From assembly GCA_947172645.1 (NCBI GenBank), contig CAMWBY010000006.1:124001-188000 (forward strand): a DNA stretch of 64,000 nucleotides, written 5' to 3'. Positions 25,672-33,716 of the stretch are shown piece after piece. Origin of the DNA: an uncultured Lachnospiraceae bacterium. GTDB lineage: Bacteria; Bacillota; Clostridia; Lachnospirales; Lachnospiraceae. The position numbers and the translations under genes are program-made. The notes beneath the pieces are model-generated. The model saw only the letters and a program-made list of their open reading frames with translations. It was not told the origin of the DNA and searched no databases. Numbering within the stretch: the first letter of the stretch is position 1; each line of letters opens with the position of its first letter.

Positions 25672-25818
25672 CTAGAAAAATCTAGGGGATACGTTCAGCA
25701 ATGTATAGGAATTTCTTCTGAGCACTTCTGCAGAATTATCTTCGTTCCCAACATGCCCTAAAATAACCAGATTCTTGACAAAGTAATTTTCCACCATCGT
25801 CCTCATGTAATTTTTCAT
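25672..25818 (-). CDS. NVSPRFF peptide B (48 residues)
   Basis: Paralogue of peptide A with the same length: MKNYMRTMVENYFVKNLV, GHVGNEDNSAEVLRRN, then SYTLLNVSPRFF. GGGAGAAAGG stands before ATG 25818. It is the first gene of unit 1 and its promoter region (25925-25963 and downstream) is nearly the same as that of peptide E. Substitutions relative to A and E are mostly conservative and reading frame and stop are kept, which points to selection at the protein level. Confidence 0.82.
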   Translation of the reverse strand: MKNYMRTMVENYFVKNLVILGHVGNEDNSAEVLRRNSYTLLNVSPRFF

Positions 25819-25924
25819 GATTAGCACCTTTCTCCCTTTCGGATTTGCTTTTCTGAACCAGAGATGTTATGATTATCTCTGTTCCGTTTACAATACATAC
25901 TATACTCCACGGACACCTTTGCAA

Positions 25925-25963
25925 CTAGATACTTTTTTGACTTATTTTAGGTCAATATTGACA
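25925..25963. promoter_or_regulatory. Conserved promoter box of peptide unit 1, shared with the AraC gene
   Basis: These 39 bases match 27758-27796 in 37 positions. They hold the perfect palindrome GTCAATATTGAC (25951-25962) and, 21 bases away in the peptide direction, a second GTCAA. The box lies upstream of a -10-like TATAGT of the peptide unit, where no good -35 is seen, as expected for an activated promoter. On the other side it abuts the extended -10 of the AraC gene. Confidence 0.7.
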
Positions 25964-25967
25964 TAAA

Positions 25968-25976
25968 TGGTATAAT
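25968..25976 (+). promoter_or_regulatory. Extended -10 promoter of the AraC gene
   Basis: TGGTATAAT on the plus strand, five bases past the conserved palindrome box. The start codon follows 40 bases on. Confidence 0.55.
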
Positions 25977-26016
25977 ATAACTGTAAAACCACACTATAGA
26001 AAGGCAAATTTATCCT

Positions 26017-26856
26017 ATGTACCACAGTTACTATGAGCAGCCCAAGAAAAGCAGCCCTCTGGGAATCCGTATCCTGTACCAGACACTGCCGGGAGGGTTC
26101 TGTCCGCTGCACTGGCATGAAACACTGGAAATTCTCTATCCCCTTAACGGGAACATGAATCTTCTGTTAGACGGGGAGACATACCATCTCCCGAAGAAAA
26201 ACCTTACCGTAATCGAATCCCGGCAGGCACACAGCACGCAGATTGACGGCGACACGGCCATGAACATCTGTATCCATATTTCCAAGGATAAACTGAAAAG
26301 CTACTTCCCGGATATCGGTTTGTACCAGATTCAGTGCATTCCCGAGAAAATCCACGACGAGCAATTCCCGGTTTACTATGAAATATGCCAGATGCTGTCC
26401 CAGCTCACTAAGCTGTATATATCGGAAGCGCCTGTAACATATCTGGAATCGGAAGGCATTATCCTACAGGTACTTGCGCACCTTATACGCTATTTTGGCG
26501 TAAAAGACAATGAAAATACTCCGGAATCCGGGCAGGCGTCCAGCGACCGCATCCACCAGGTCCTCACCTGGGTAGAAGAACATTATAACGACGCCATTTC
26601 CCTGACCGATGTGGCTGACCAACTCTGCATCAGCCGTGAGTATTTCTGCCGCCTGTTCCGCCAGAGTATGGGAATCACATTCCAGGAGTACCTGACGGGC
26701 ATCAGGCTCAACCATGCGTATCAGGATTTGCTGCATACCGATACGCCTATCTCCGAAGTTATGGAACAATGCGGATTCACAAACCAGAAAAAATTTAATG
26801 CAAGCTTCAAGAAACTGTACGGGCATACGCCCTCCGAAGTGCGCAAACAGCAATAA
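26017..26856 (+). CDS. AraC-family regulator with cupin sensor, between two peptide units
   Basis: A 279-residue regulator. Residues 1-150 are a cupin-type sensor (CPLHWHETLEILYPLNGNMNL, then LTVIESRQAHSTQ). Residues 175-279 are the double helix-turn-helix domain (ISLTDVADQLCISREYFCRLF, FQEYLTGIRLNHA, ISEVMEQCGFTNQKKFNASF). The start ATG 26017 has AAAGG at a wide spacing. Its promoter is divergent from peptide unit 1 and shares the GTCAATATTGAC box, which is repeated before unit 2. It is therefore the best candidate regulator of the peptides; alternatively it senses sugars for the glycosidase genes that follow. Confidence 0.88.
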   Translation: MYHSYYEQPKKSSPLGIRILYQTLPGGFCPLHWHETLEILYPLNGNMNLLLDGETYHLPKKNLTVIESRQAHSTQIDGDTAMNICIHISKDKLKSYFPDIGLYQIQCIPEKIHDEQFPVYYEICQMLSQLTKLYISEAPVTYLESEGIILQVLAHLIRYFGVKDNENTPESGQASSDRIHQVLTWVEEHYNDAISLTDVADQLCISREYFCRLFRQSMGITFQEYLTGIRLNHAYQDLLHTDTPISEVMEQCGFTNQKKFNASFKKLYGHTPSEVRKQQ

Positions 26857-26900
26857 TTTTTTTATCCCAACTTCCATGCGCAGGTCTGCGCATAAAACGA

Positions 26901-26932
26901 AATGAGCCCTCCGTATACCCGGAAGGCTCATT
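26901..26932. terminator. Bidirectional terminator between AraC and peptide C
   Basis: AATGAGCCCTCC and GGAAGGCTCATT pair with one mismatch; TTCTATTTTG follows on plus and TTCGTTTTATG on minus. Confidence 0.7.
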
Positions 26933-27055
26933 CTATTTTGAAACTATGCATTTTTTCCTGAGAAACCTTTCTTTTTATTTCATTCCTGCTGTATATCCCG
27001 ACGGCCCATATACGGCTCCTGGTCTTTTACCCATTCCGCCTGCCGTTTCCTCTTC

Positions 27056-27181
27056 CTAGAAGAATCTGGGGGATACGTTCAGTACTGCGTAGGAATTGTT
27101 TTTCAGCATCTCACCGGATTTGTTCTCGCTGCCTGCTACTGCTACAAGGTTTTTCATTACGCTCTTCATATATTTTTTCAT
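27056..27181 (-). CDS. NVSPRFF peptide C (41 residues)
   Basis: Shorter subtype of the peptide family: MKKYMKSVMKNLVAVAGSEN, then KSGEMLKNN, then SYAVLNVSPRFF. It lacks seven residues of the A/B/E type between the start and KNLV and around the middle, but keeps the end exactly. GAAAGGAG precedes ATG 27181. It is the last gene of unit 2, 80 bases after peptide D, and is followed by the bidirectional terminator at 26901-26932. Confidence 0.8.
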   Translation of the reverse strand: MKKYMKSVMKNLVAVAGSENKSGEMLKNNSYAVLNVSPRFF

Positions 27182-27261
27182 GGTTTTTTTCTCCTTTCGG
27201 CTTTGCCTGTTATTCTATGCTTTATAATTGATTGGTTTCGTTTTGCCTTCTTCCCTGATTC

Positions 27262-27387
27262 TTAGAAAAACCTGGGGGATACATTCATTACCGCGTAAGT
27301 ATTGTTACGAAGCATCTCTGCTGTCCTGCTCTCGCTGCCTGCTACTGCTACAAGGTTCTTCATTACGCTCTTCATATATTTTTTCAT
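27262..27387 (-). CDS. NVSPRFF peptide D (41 residues)
   Basis: Same subtype as peptide C: MKKYMKSVMKNLVAVAGSES, then RTAEMLRNN, then TYAVMNVSPRFF. The first 18 residues are identical to C, so the pair stems from a recent tandem duplication. GAAAGGAG precedes ATG 27387. It is the middle gene of unit 2. Confidence 0.8.
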   Translation of the reverse strand: MKKYMKSVMKNLVAVAGSESRTAEMLRNNTYAVMNVSPRFF

Positions 27388-27506
27388 GGTCTATTTCTCC
27401 TTTCGGCTTTGCCTGTTATTCTTTATAATTGGTTTCGTTTTTTCTTATTTTATTTTCTTGTCTTTGTGTTTGCAGCCTTGCTGCTTCCTGTCCTCTTCCC
27501 TCATTC

Positions 27507-27653
27507 TTAGAAGAACCTGGGGGACACATTCAGCATCGTATAAGAATTTCTTCTGAGCACCTCTGCCGAGTTATCTTTCTTACCAACATTGCCCAGAGCA
27601 ACCAGATTCTTTACGAAATAATTTTCTACCATTGTCCTCTTGTAGTTTTTCAT
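27507..27653 (-). CDS. NVSPRFF peptide E (48 residues)
   Basis: Long subtype: MKNYKRTMVENYFVKNLV, GNVGKKDNSAEVLRRN, then SYTMLNVSPRFF. The frame stays open upstream to 27743, but ATG 27653 with GGAAGG upstream matches the starts of the paralogues. It is the first gene of unit 2 (E-D-C), under a promoter box almost identical to that of unit 1. Confidence 0.82.
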   Translation of the reverse strand: MKNYKRTMVENYFVKNLVALGNVGKKDNSAEVLRRNSYTMLNVSPRFF

Positions 27654-27757
27654 AATGAACACCTTCCTTTCGGATTTGCTTTCCCTGGACCGGAAACCTT
27701 GTTGTTTATCTCCGTTCCGTTTACAATACAGAGCATACTCCATAACATATAAGGCTA

Positions 27758-27796
27758 CTAGATACTTTTTTGACTTGTTTTAAGTCAATATTGACA
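27758..27796 (-). promoter_or_regulatory. Conserved promoter box of peptide unit 2
   Basis: Second copy of the 39-base box (see 25925-25963), with palindrome GTCAATATTGAC at 27784-27795. Further downstream the leader segment TGTATTGTAAACGGAAC is also shared with unit 1. Just upstream, AACGAGTCAAACTCGG may be a shortened relic of the two-hairpin repeat. Confidence 0.7.
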
Positions 27797-27843
27797 AAAA
27801 CGAGTCAAACTCGGATAAGCGGAGGGATTGCTTATGAAGCAGG

Positions 27844-27880
27844 AAAACCGCCGTAGCGCTTTCATAGCGCCACGGCGGCT
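27844..27880 (-). terminator. Terminator after the GH38 gene
   Basis: CCGCCGT-a-GCGCT and AGCGC-c-ACGGCGG pair around TTCAT; TTTTCC follows on the minus strand. Confidence 0.75.
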
Positions 27881-27931
27881 CCCATCATAATCCGTTATAT
27901 AAAAAGGTTGGGCGTACTTTACCGGAAAGTC

Positions 27932-30900
27932 TTATTTGACCTCAAACAGCAATGTCCGTATTTCGTATGGACGCACTGTAAGCTGCACGGCGCCGCTCTG
28001 GAACTCTGTGATTGGACGTTCCATCAAATCGCTCTCGGCCCAAGCCGTATACGCGAAGGACGGTGTCAGCTCCACCTGCTGGCGTGCGCCTGCAAACTCA
28101 TGCAGACGGATAACCAGGTACTTCCCGTCTTCGGACTTCTTGACCGCGTCAATTTCCACATTGCAGTTGTCAACCGTAAAGAAGCTCTTCCCGGACATCC
28201 GGCTCTCGCCTTCGTAAACATCCATCGGATTGTTCAGCGCATAAGCTGCCTTCACCACACCGCCTTCCACGAAATCGCCCGCGTGCGGGAACAAGGAATA
28301 TGTGAAAATATGCATACCCTGGTCCTGCTCATAATCCGGGTTCACTGCGCATTTTAAGAGTGTGATGCGCAGTACATTGTCTTTTACATCATAACCGTAC
28401 TTGCAGTCATTCAAAAGCGCCACACCATAATCATGCTCCGACAAATCTGCAAACCGATGTCCCACCGACTCGAACCTCGCCTGGTCCCAACTGGTGTTCC
28501 AGTGGTTCGGGCGGCGCACATTGCCGTACTGGATATCGTAGGTCGCATAGGTCGTGCGCACGTCAACCGGGAACGCTGCTTTCAGAAGCTGCTGACGCTC
28601 ATGGAAATCTACCTCCGTCCGGAAGTCGATGCGCCTGTCGTCACTGTAGAGAACAACATCCTGGCGAATCACGGAATGGCCATACTTCCATTCCATATGC
28701 AGCGTCAACTGAAGCGGCCCGCACTGTGTCACTTCAAAGGCTGTCAGCTCCGTAATCTCCCGCATCTTCTGCTGATAGAATAAATCGATGTCCCATGCTT
28801 CAAAATTCATCGGCTTATCTTCAAACATCTGCAATACATTGCCGCGCTCGCCTGCCGCCAGCACTTCTCTCTTTTCCACCCTGTCATAGATACGCGTAAG
28901 CTGTCCTGCCTCATTAAAGGAAAGCAGATAATAAGGCGTCTCCACATCACGGTCTTTTACGGTAAATACGTCCTTCTTTGTTTCTTCTTTCTGCCCTGCC
29001 GCCGCATACAGCGTCTTGCAGCCCATAGCAGGCACATCGCGCACAAGGACATATTGCTTGCCGTCCGCTTCCTGGGACGGATAGAACGCTTTATTCTCGT
29101 CACAGTAGCAGACGCCGTCCTTCGCAGGCACCTCCACAAGCCCGTCCATCGTCCAACCGGAGTCATTGAATACCGTCACGGCATCCTGGGACGCAAGGGA
29201 CTGCCGCACTGCCCTGTCTACCACTTCCTCCGCAATCTTCTGAATCTCTTCATAATCCTTCTTGGAATCCTCATATACCTCGCGGATGGAGGAACCCGGT
29301 ATGATATCGTGGAACTGGTTTACAAGAATCAGCTCCCATCCTTTTGTCAGTGTTTCCTGCTCTGCCGCTGCCAGTCCGCTCTTCTCCATAGCCGCCATGG
29401 CCGTCATCCACTCCGCCTTACGGTAAAGCTGCTCCATCTTACGGTTCATACGTTTGTTATGGGCATGGCTTGTATAAGTGCCGCGGTGGTATTCCAGATA
29501 CAATTCGCCGTCCCACGTATGCACATACTGGTCCGTATTGGCAAAAGTCTCTTTCAGCTTCTCAAAATAATCCCCTGCCTTGGTGGTTCTCACATTGGGA
29601 ACGCCCGGAACCTTATCAAGCCGCCGCCTGTACTCCAGCATATCCCTGTTCACGCCGCCGCCGCCGTCGCCATAGCCGTAGGATATGAGGATATCCTTAT
29701 TCACCGCCTTCTCACGGTAAGCTTTCCAAGAGCCAAGCACCGTCTCGGGCGTAAGCTTTCCATTATAAGTATAGAACCAACAATCCGGCGACGGTTCCAG
29801 CGTGGTGATAAAGTGCGTCATAATCTCCGAACCGTCCAGGCCCTTCCACCGGAACGTATCATGAGGCATACGGTTGTACTGGCTCCAACTGATTTTCGTC
29901 GTCATAAACAACTCGATGCCGGACTTTTTCAGAATCTGCGGCAACGCCCAGGAATAGCCGAAGACATCCGGCAGCCACAGGAAAGTAGGCTCCTTGCCGA
30001 ACTCTTCCAACATAAATTTCCTGCCTAATAGGAACTGTCTCGTCAACGACTCGCCGCTTGTCAGGTTGCAGTCCGCCTCCACCCACATGCCGCCGTCAGG
30101 CTCCCAGCGTCCTTCTTTCACGCGCTTCTTGATTTCTTCGTAAATCTCCGGGAACTCTTCCTTCACATATTTATAAAGCTGCGGCTGTGTCTGTAAGAAA
30201 TAATATTCCGGGAAAAGCTCCATCAGGCGCAGTACCGTGGCAAACGAACGGGAAGCTTTCTCCTTCGTATGCTTCAACTGCCACAGCCACGCCATATCAA
30301 TATGCGTATGACCCACGCCGGAAATCGTCACAAGAGAATGCTTGTCCATCGCATCCACGCGCTCATTCAGCCGCTTGTCGGCCGCCGCTACGGATTCATA
30401 GAAACGCTGGCTACCTGGCTCCGACCAGTCAACCAGGAGGAACGCATCGTCCAAAGCGTTGCGCAGCTCGTAAGCGACAGGGTCGTCCTCATCAAGCTGT
30501 AATACTGTCTCTAACATCACCGTGCCCAGATAATACAAATCATCCGTCGCCTCGTCCAGCCATGCCAAATCCGCTCTCTGGAATTTATGCTCCTGTAAAG
30601 TAGGCACGCCTCCGCCTTCTAATCCCGACCAGAAACGGAATGTGAGCGCAATCTCTTTCCCGTACATCTCTTCCGGGAAGAACACTTCCTTATGGTTCTC
30701 GTCCACTCCCTGGTAAGGCTTGCCGTCCAGATAGCACATCGCCTCGAAGCTGCCGCCCTTGTCCTTACCCATATTGCCGAAATTGAAAACGCCTACCGCA
30801 CGGCGTCCCTTCCATTCCGCGGGCACCTGTATCTTGCGTGCAAGCCACAGATAGCGGTTACGGCCAACCCAGTGCTCGCCAGTCTTCACACAGTCCCACG

Positions 30901-31051
30901 TCTCGTCAGGTGTGGGCACAGGCGGATTTACCGGCGCCGGGTCGGCATCGGTTACCTGAAAATCCGGCAGCGTTATAATATCACGGTATCGGTATGTGCC
31001 GATTTCCTGAATCCGTTTCTCTAATTTTTGGTTCGTAAAAAACATGTCCAT
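27932..31051 (-). CDS. Alpha-mannosidase, glycoside hydrolase family 38
   Basis: A retaining zinc enzyme that removes alpha-mannose from oligosaccharides; no signal peptide, so cytoplasmic. The 1039-residue length is normal for bacterial GH38. Metal ligands lie in GVGHTHIDMAWLW (His248, His250, Asp252), the likely nucleophile is Asp327 in MWVEADCNLTSGES, and WLPDVFGYSWALPQIL and KISWSQYNR match the family. AAAGGG precedes ATG 31051. It is the last of three glycosidase genes on this strand next to the Opp-type importer, which suggests that imported mannose-containing oligosaccharides (for example N-glycan pieces) are among its substrates. Confidence 0.93.
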   Translation of the reverse strand: MDMFFTNQKLEKRIQEIGTYRYRDIITLPDFQVTDADPAPVNPPVPTPDETWDCVKTGEHWVGRNRYLWLARKIQVPAEWKGRRAVGVFNFGNMGKDKGGSFEAMCYLDGKPYQGVDENHKEVFFPEEMYGKEIALTFRFWSGLEGGGVPTLQEHKFQRADLAWLDEATDDLYYLGTVMLETVLQLDEDDPVAYELRNALDDAFLLVDWSEPGSQRFYESVAAADKRLNERVDAMDKHSLVTISGVGHTHIDMAWLWQLKHTKEKASRSFATVLRLMELFPEYYFLQTQPQLYKYVKEEFPEIYEEIKKRVKEGRWEPDGGMWVEADCNLTSGESLTRQFLLGRKFMLEEFGKEPTFLWLPDVFGYSWALPQILKKSGIELFMTTKISWSQYNRMPHDTFRWKGLDGSEIMTHFITTLEPSPDCWFYTYNGKLTPETVLGSWKAYREKAVNKDILISYGYGDGGGGVNRDMLEYRRRLDKVPGVPNVRTTKAGDYFEKLKETFANTDQYVHTWDGELYLEYHRGTYTSHAHNKRMNRKMEQLYRKAEWMTAMAAMEKSGLAAAEQETLTKGWELILVNQFHDIIPGSSIREVYEDSKKDYEEIQKIAEEVVDRAVRQSLASQDAVTVFNDSGWTMDGLVEVPAKDGVCYCDENKAFYPSQEADGKQYVLVRDVPAMGCKTLYAAAGQKEETKKDVFTVKDRDVETPYYLLSFNEAGQLTRIYDRVEKREVLAAGERGNVLQMFEDKPMNFEAWDIDLFYQQKMREITELTAFEVTQCGPLQLTLHMEWKYGHSVIRQDVVLYSDDRRIDFRTEVDFHERQQLLKAAFPVDVRTTYATYDIQYGNVRRPNHWNTSWDQARFESVGHRFADLSEHDYGVALLNDCKYGYDVKDNVLRITLLKCAVNPDYEQDQGMHIFTYSLFPHAGDFVEGGVVKAAYALNNPMDVYEGESRMSGKSFFTVDNCNVEIDAVKKSEDGKYLVIRLHEFAGARQQVELTPSFAYTAWAESDLMERPITEFQSGAVQLTVRPYEIRTLLFEVK

Positions 31052-31094
31052 AGAAAATCCCTTTCTTATATATAGTTATATTGTTCTTTATATA

Positions 31095-31139
31095 ATATGG
31101 CCCACCGTATAAAACTTAAAAACAAAAGGTGGGCCATAT
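31095..31139 (-). terminator. Hairpin between GH31 and GH38 genes
   Basis: ATATGGCCCACC and GGTGGGCCATAT form a 12-bp stem with a 21-base AT-rich loop. No T-run follows, so it may be a weak terminator or mRNA stabiliser. Confidence 0.55.
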
Positions 31140-31195
31140 CAATATCTTGTATCTATATAGTTAATTTATCCTCTCTGTTACAGCCCTGCTTACCA

Positions 31196-33613
31196 TTAAC
31201 CCTGGTATGCAGTCACAATCTCCAACAGTGCGCCGCGCAGAGCATCGTCTAATTCCATCGCCTGCAGTTCACCGGCAAGAATATTCAGGTTATCTTTCTG
31301 CTTATCCATCAGCGCAAAGAGAATTTCCTTGTCCGTAAAACCGATTTCAGCCATATTAAGCAGCTCGTCTACCTGCTCCATCACAGGGTTACTTGCAACC
31401 TTAGCATCTTCCGGAAGACGGATTTCAATCGTCTCATCCGCCGCTACATCCGCAAGCTCAATGCAAAGCTCATGTCCCTTCGCACAATGGCTAACCTTTG
31501 CGTTCACTTCACTGCCATTCTTAAGAACAACAGCCTCCGCCGCCGTGCTGCCAAGGATACGGATACAATAAGCGCGTTTTGCAGGAACTAATTTGGCATT
31601 TCCCTCAACAGGACGCACGAAGAACGCTTTCTTCTCTCCCCAGGATAATTCCATCAGGGTCTTCGCACAGTCGCCCTGTTCGTAAGCACAGGAAACATTG
31701 TCGTCTTCATACAGAGTGAAGGCACCGTCGGCGCCTGCATATACCCTGATTTCAAGCCGCTCCGGGTTCTGCTCCACTTCTTTTGCGCTAATCTGGTCTG
31801 TCATAGGAACGATAGCGCCGGCATGTGCCAGAACCGGTATCCTGGATAACGGACGGTATAATTCCATAGTGCGTCCGCCTTCATAGACAATCCCCGTAAA
31901 GAAGTCAAACCATAAGCCTTCCGGCAGCCATGCAGTCACTTTCGCAAGACGCACGCTGGGCAGGCGCTTCGTGGTCACAGGCGCTACTATCAATTCCGAC
32001 CCGAACAGGTACTGGTTAGGCGTCTTATAGGATGCAAAATCATCCGGCGCAATATAGTACATCGGCTGACAAAGCGGCTCGTCATCTTTCCATGCACGAT
32101 AGTTCATCGTGTACAAATAGGGAACCATACGGTGACGCAGACGCAGGAACTCACTCATCACATGGTCCGCCTCCATACTGAATTTCCATGGCTCCTTGCC
32201 GCTGAACCTGCTGTTGCTGCTGTGCAGACGGTTAATCGGTGAGAATACGCCATACTGATACCAACGTACCTCAAGCTCCTCATCCCTGTAGCCCATCATA
32301 TGTCCGCCGATATCATGGCTCCACCATCCATAACCGATATTGGACGCCGTGTTTGTGAAATAAGGCTGGAAGTCCAACGAATCCCACGTAATATGCGTAT
32401 CGCCGGAGAATCCTATCGGATAACGGTGGGAACCAGGCCCTGCATAACGGGAGAATGTCATCGGTCTCTTTCCGTCCCTGCCGCTGTCCAGATAGTGGAA
32501 ATGGTTCAGCATCCAGAGAGGGTCTAACCCTTCCACTTTTGTGTTGGTTCCTTGCTGCCAGTCAAGCCACCAGAAATCCACGCCTTCTTCTTCCATCGGG
32601 TGATGTATCTTCTCGAAATAAGCGGAGAGGAATTTCGTATCCGCAATATCAAAGTTTACAGGCTCTTCCTTGGACATATCCACGCCCATCTCTTCCGCTA
32701 TGGCCGCATAACAATCCTCATAGGCACGGACGCCGTCTGCAGGATGGACATTCAGCGTGGTCTTCATGCCACGGTCATGCAGCTTCTGCAGGAAACGTTT
32801 CGGGTCGGGGAAGAAATCCTTGTTCCATGTATAACCTGTCCAACCGGAACCATATTTCGGGTCGATTTCCACAAGATGCCAGTCCATATCGATTACCGCC
32901 ACCGTAAAAGGAATCTGCGCACCGTCGAAGCGGTCCATCAGCTCCATGTAGGATTCTTCTGTATACTGGTAATAACGGCTCCACCAGTTACCGAGCGCAA
33001 ACCTGGGAAGCATGGGCGTCTTGCCGCACAGATAATAAAAATCTTTCAATGCCCCTAAATAATCATGTCCGTAACCGAAGAAGTACAAGTCCTGCGTGCC
33101 CTTCTTCCTGGGCGCTACGAAACCGTCCTCCGTGAGTAACAGCGTGGAAGAATCGTCAAGCACTGCGTAACCACACCGGGACATAATACCGTCTTCCAGT
33201 TCACATGCGCCGTTTACCATATCCAGCGTGCGCGCCGTGCCCTTCAAGTTCAGCGCTGGCCCGTTCGCCTCTTCCTTCTCGCCAAAATGCCATGTCCTGG
33301 AAAAATAGGCCACTTTTACGCCCAGGCACTTACAGGACAGGCCATGGCTTGTGAATTGCTTCTTGTCATAATTCAACTGCAAATGCTCCGTCATAAGCTG
33401 CAGCTCGTCCTCTGTCTCCTTGAGCTGATAGCTTACCTCAGGGAAATCCCTGTTCAAGACTGTCTGCGTCGCCGCATCATTGAAAACGCCGTCTTCACTG
33501 TACTCAAGTCGCAGTAAACGTGAAGTCAGCACTGTAATACGGTAGCAGTCGCCCTGGATAATGTTTCCGGCACAAGCTGCCGGATGTGTTGCAATTTTCA
33601 AATGGTCCTTCAT
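31196..33613 (-). CDS. Alpha-glucosidase-like glycoside hydrolase family 31
   Basis: An 805-residue intracellular enzyme acting on alpha-glucosides or alpha-xylosides. The N-terminal beta-sandwich (about 1-190) leads into the barrel with LGNWWSRYYQYTEESYMEL, AVIDMDWH and the nucleophile Asp351 in FWWLDWQQGTN; DTHITWDSL and GYGWWSHDIGGHM follow, then C-terminal beta domains. The N-terminal and WWLDWQQG features are those of the GH31 subgroup with an extended C-terminus of about 100 extra residues (helical DNLNILAGELQAMELDDALRG). ATG 33613 with AGGAAAA upstream is preferred over one four codons earlier. It lies between GH13 and GH38 genes. Confidence 0.92.
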   Translation of the reverse strand: MKDHLKIATHPAACAGNIIQGDCYRITVLTSRLLRLEYSEDGVFNDAATQTVLNRDFPEVSYQLKETEDELQLMTEHLQLNYDKKQFTSHGLSCKCLGVKVAYFSRTWHFGEKEEANGPALNLKGTARTLDMVNGACELEDGIMSRCGYAVLDDSSTLLLTEDGFVAPRKKGTQDLYFFGYGHDYLGALKDFYYLCGKTPMLPRFALGNWWSRYYQYTEESYMELMDRFDGAQIPFTVAVIDMDWHLVEIDPKYGSGWTGYTWNKDFFPDPKRFLQKLHDRGMKTTLNVHPADGVRAYEDCYAAIAEEMGVDMSKEEPVNFDIADTKFLSAYFEKIHHPMEEEGVDFWWLDWQQGTNTKVEGLDPLWMLNHFHYLDSGRDGKRPMTFSRYAGPGSHRYPIGFSGDTHITWDSLDFQPYFTNTASNIGYGWWSHDIGGHMMGYRDEELEVRWYQYGVFSPINRLHSSNSRFSGKEPWKFSMEADHVMSEFLRLRHRMVPYLYTMNYRAWKDDEPLCQPMYYIAPDDFASYKTPNQYLFGSELIVAPVTTKRLPSVRLAKVTAWLPEGLWFDFFTGIVYEGGRTMELYRPLSRIPVLAHAGAIVPMTDQISAKEVEQNPERLEIRVYAGADGAFTLYEDDNVSCAYEQGDCAKTLMELSWGEKKAFFVRPVEGNAKLVPAKRAYCIRILGSTAAEAVVLKNGSEVNAKVSHCAKGHELCIELADVAADETIEIRLPEDAKVASNPVMEQVDELLNMAEIGFTDKEILFALMDKQKDNLNILAGELQAMELDDALRGALLEIVTAYQG

Positions 33614-33716
33614 TATTTTCCTCATTTCTGCGCTGCTTCTATCTTCATGCCACTACGTATATTGACGGGATTGTGAATGGCAGCGCACAGACACAACCCC
33701 ATCGCCACATGTCTCG

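Noticed and set aside
25736..25924. Minus-strand open frame overlapping peptide B
   Set aside because: It is out of frame with the five-fold conserved peptide and shows no conservation at the other peptide copies.
25403..27653. Peptides as AgrD-type cyclic thiolactone signals or lanthipeptides
   Set aside because: They contain no cysteine, and no AgrB, lanthionine synthase or similar enzyme is present in the window.
29054..30028. Long plus-strand open frame (324 codons) opposite the GH38 gene
   Set aside because: It lies wholly antisense to a gene with intact catalytic motifs, has no ribosome site or family motif, and its composition is that of a shadow frame.
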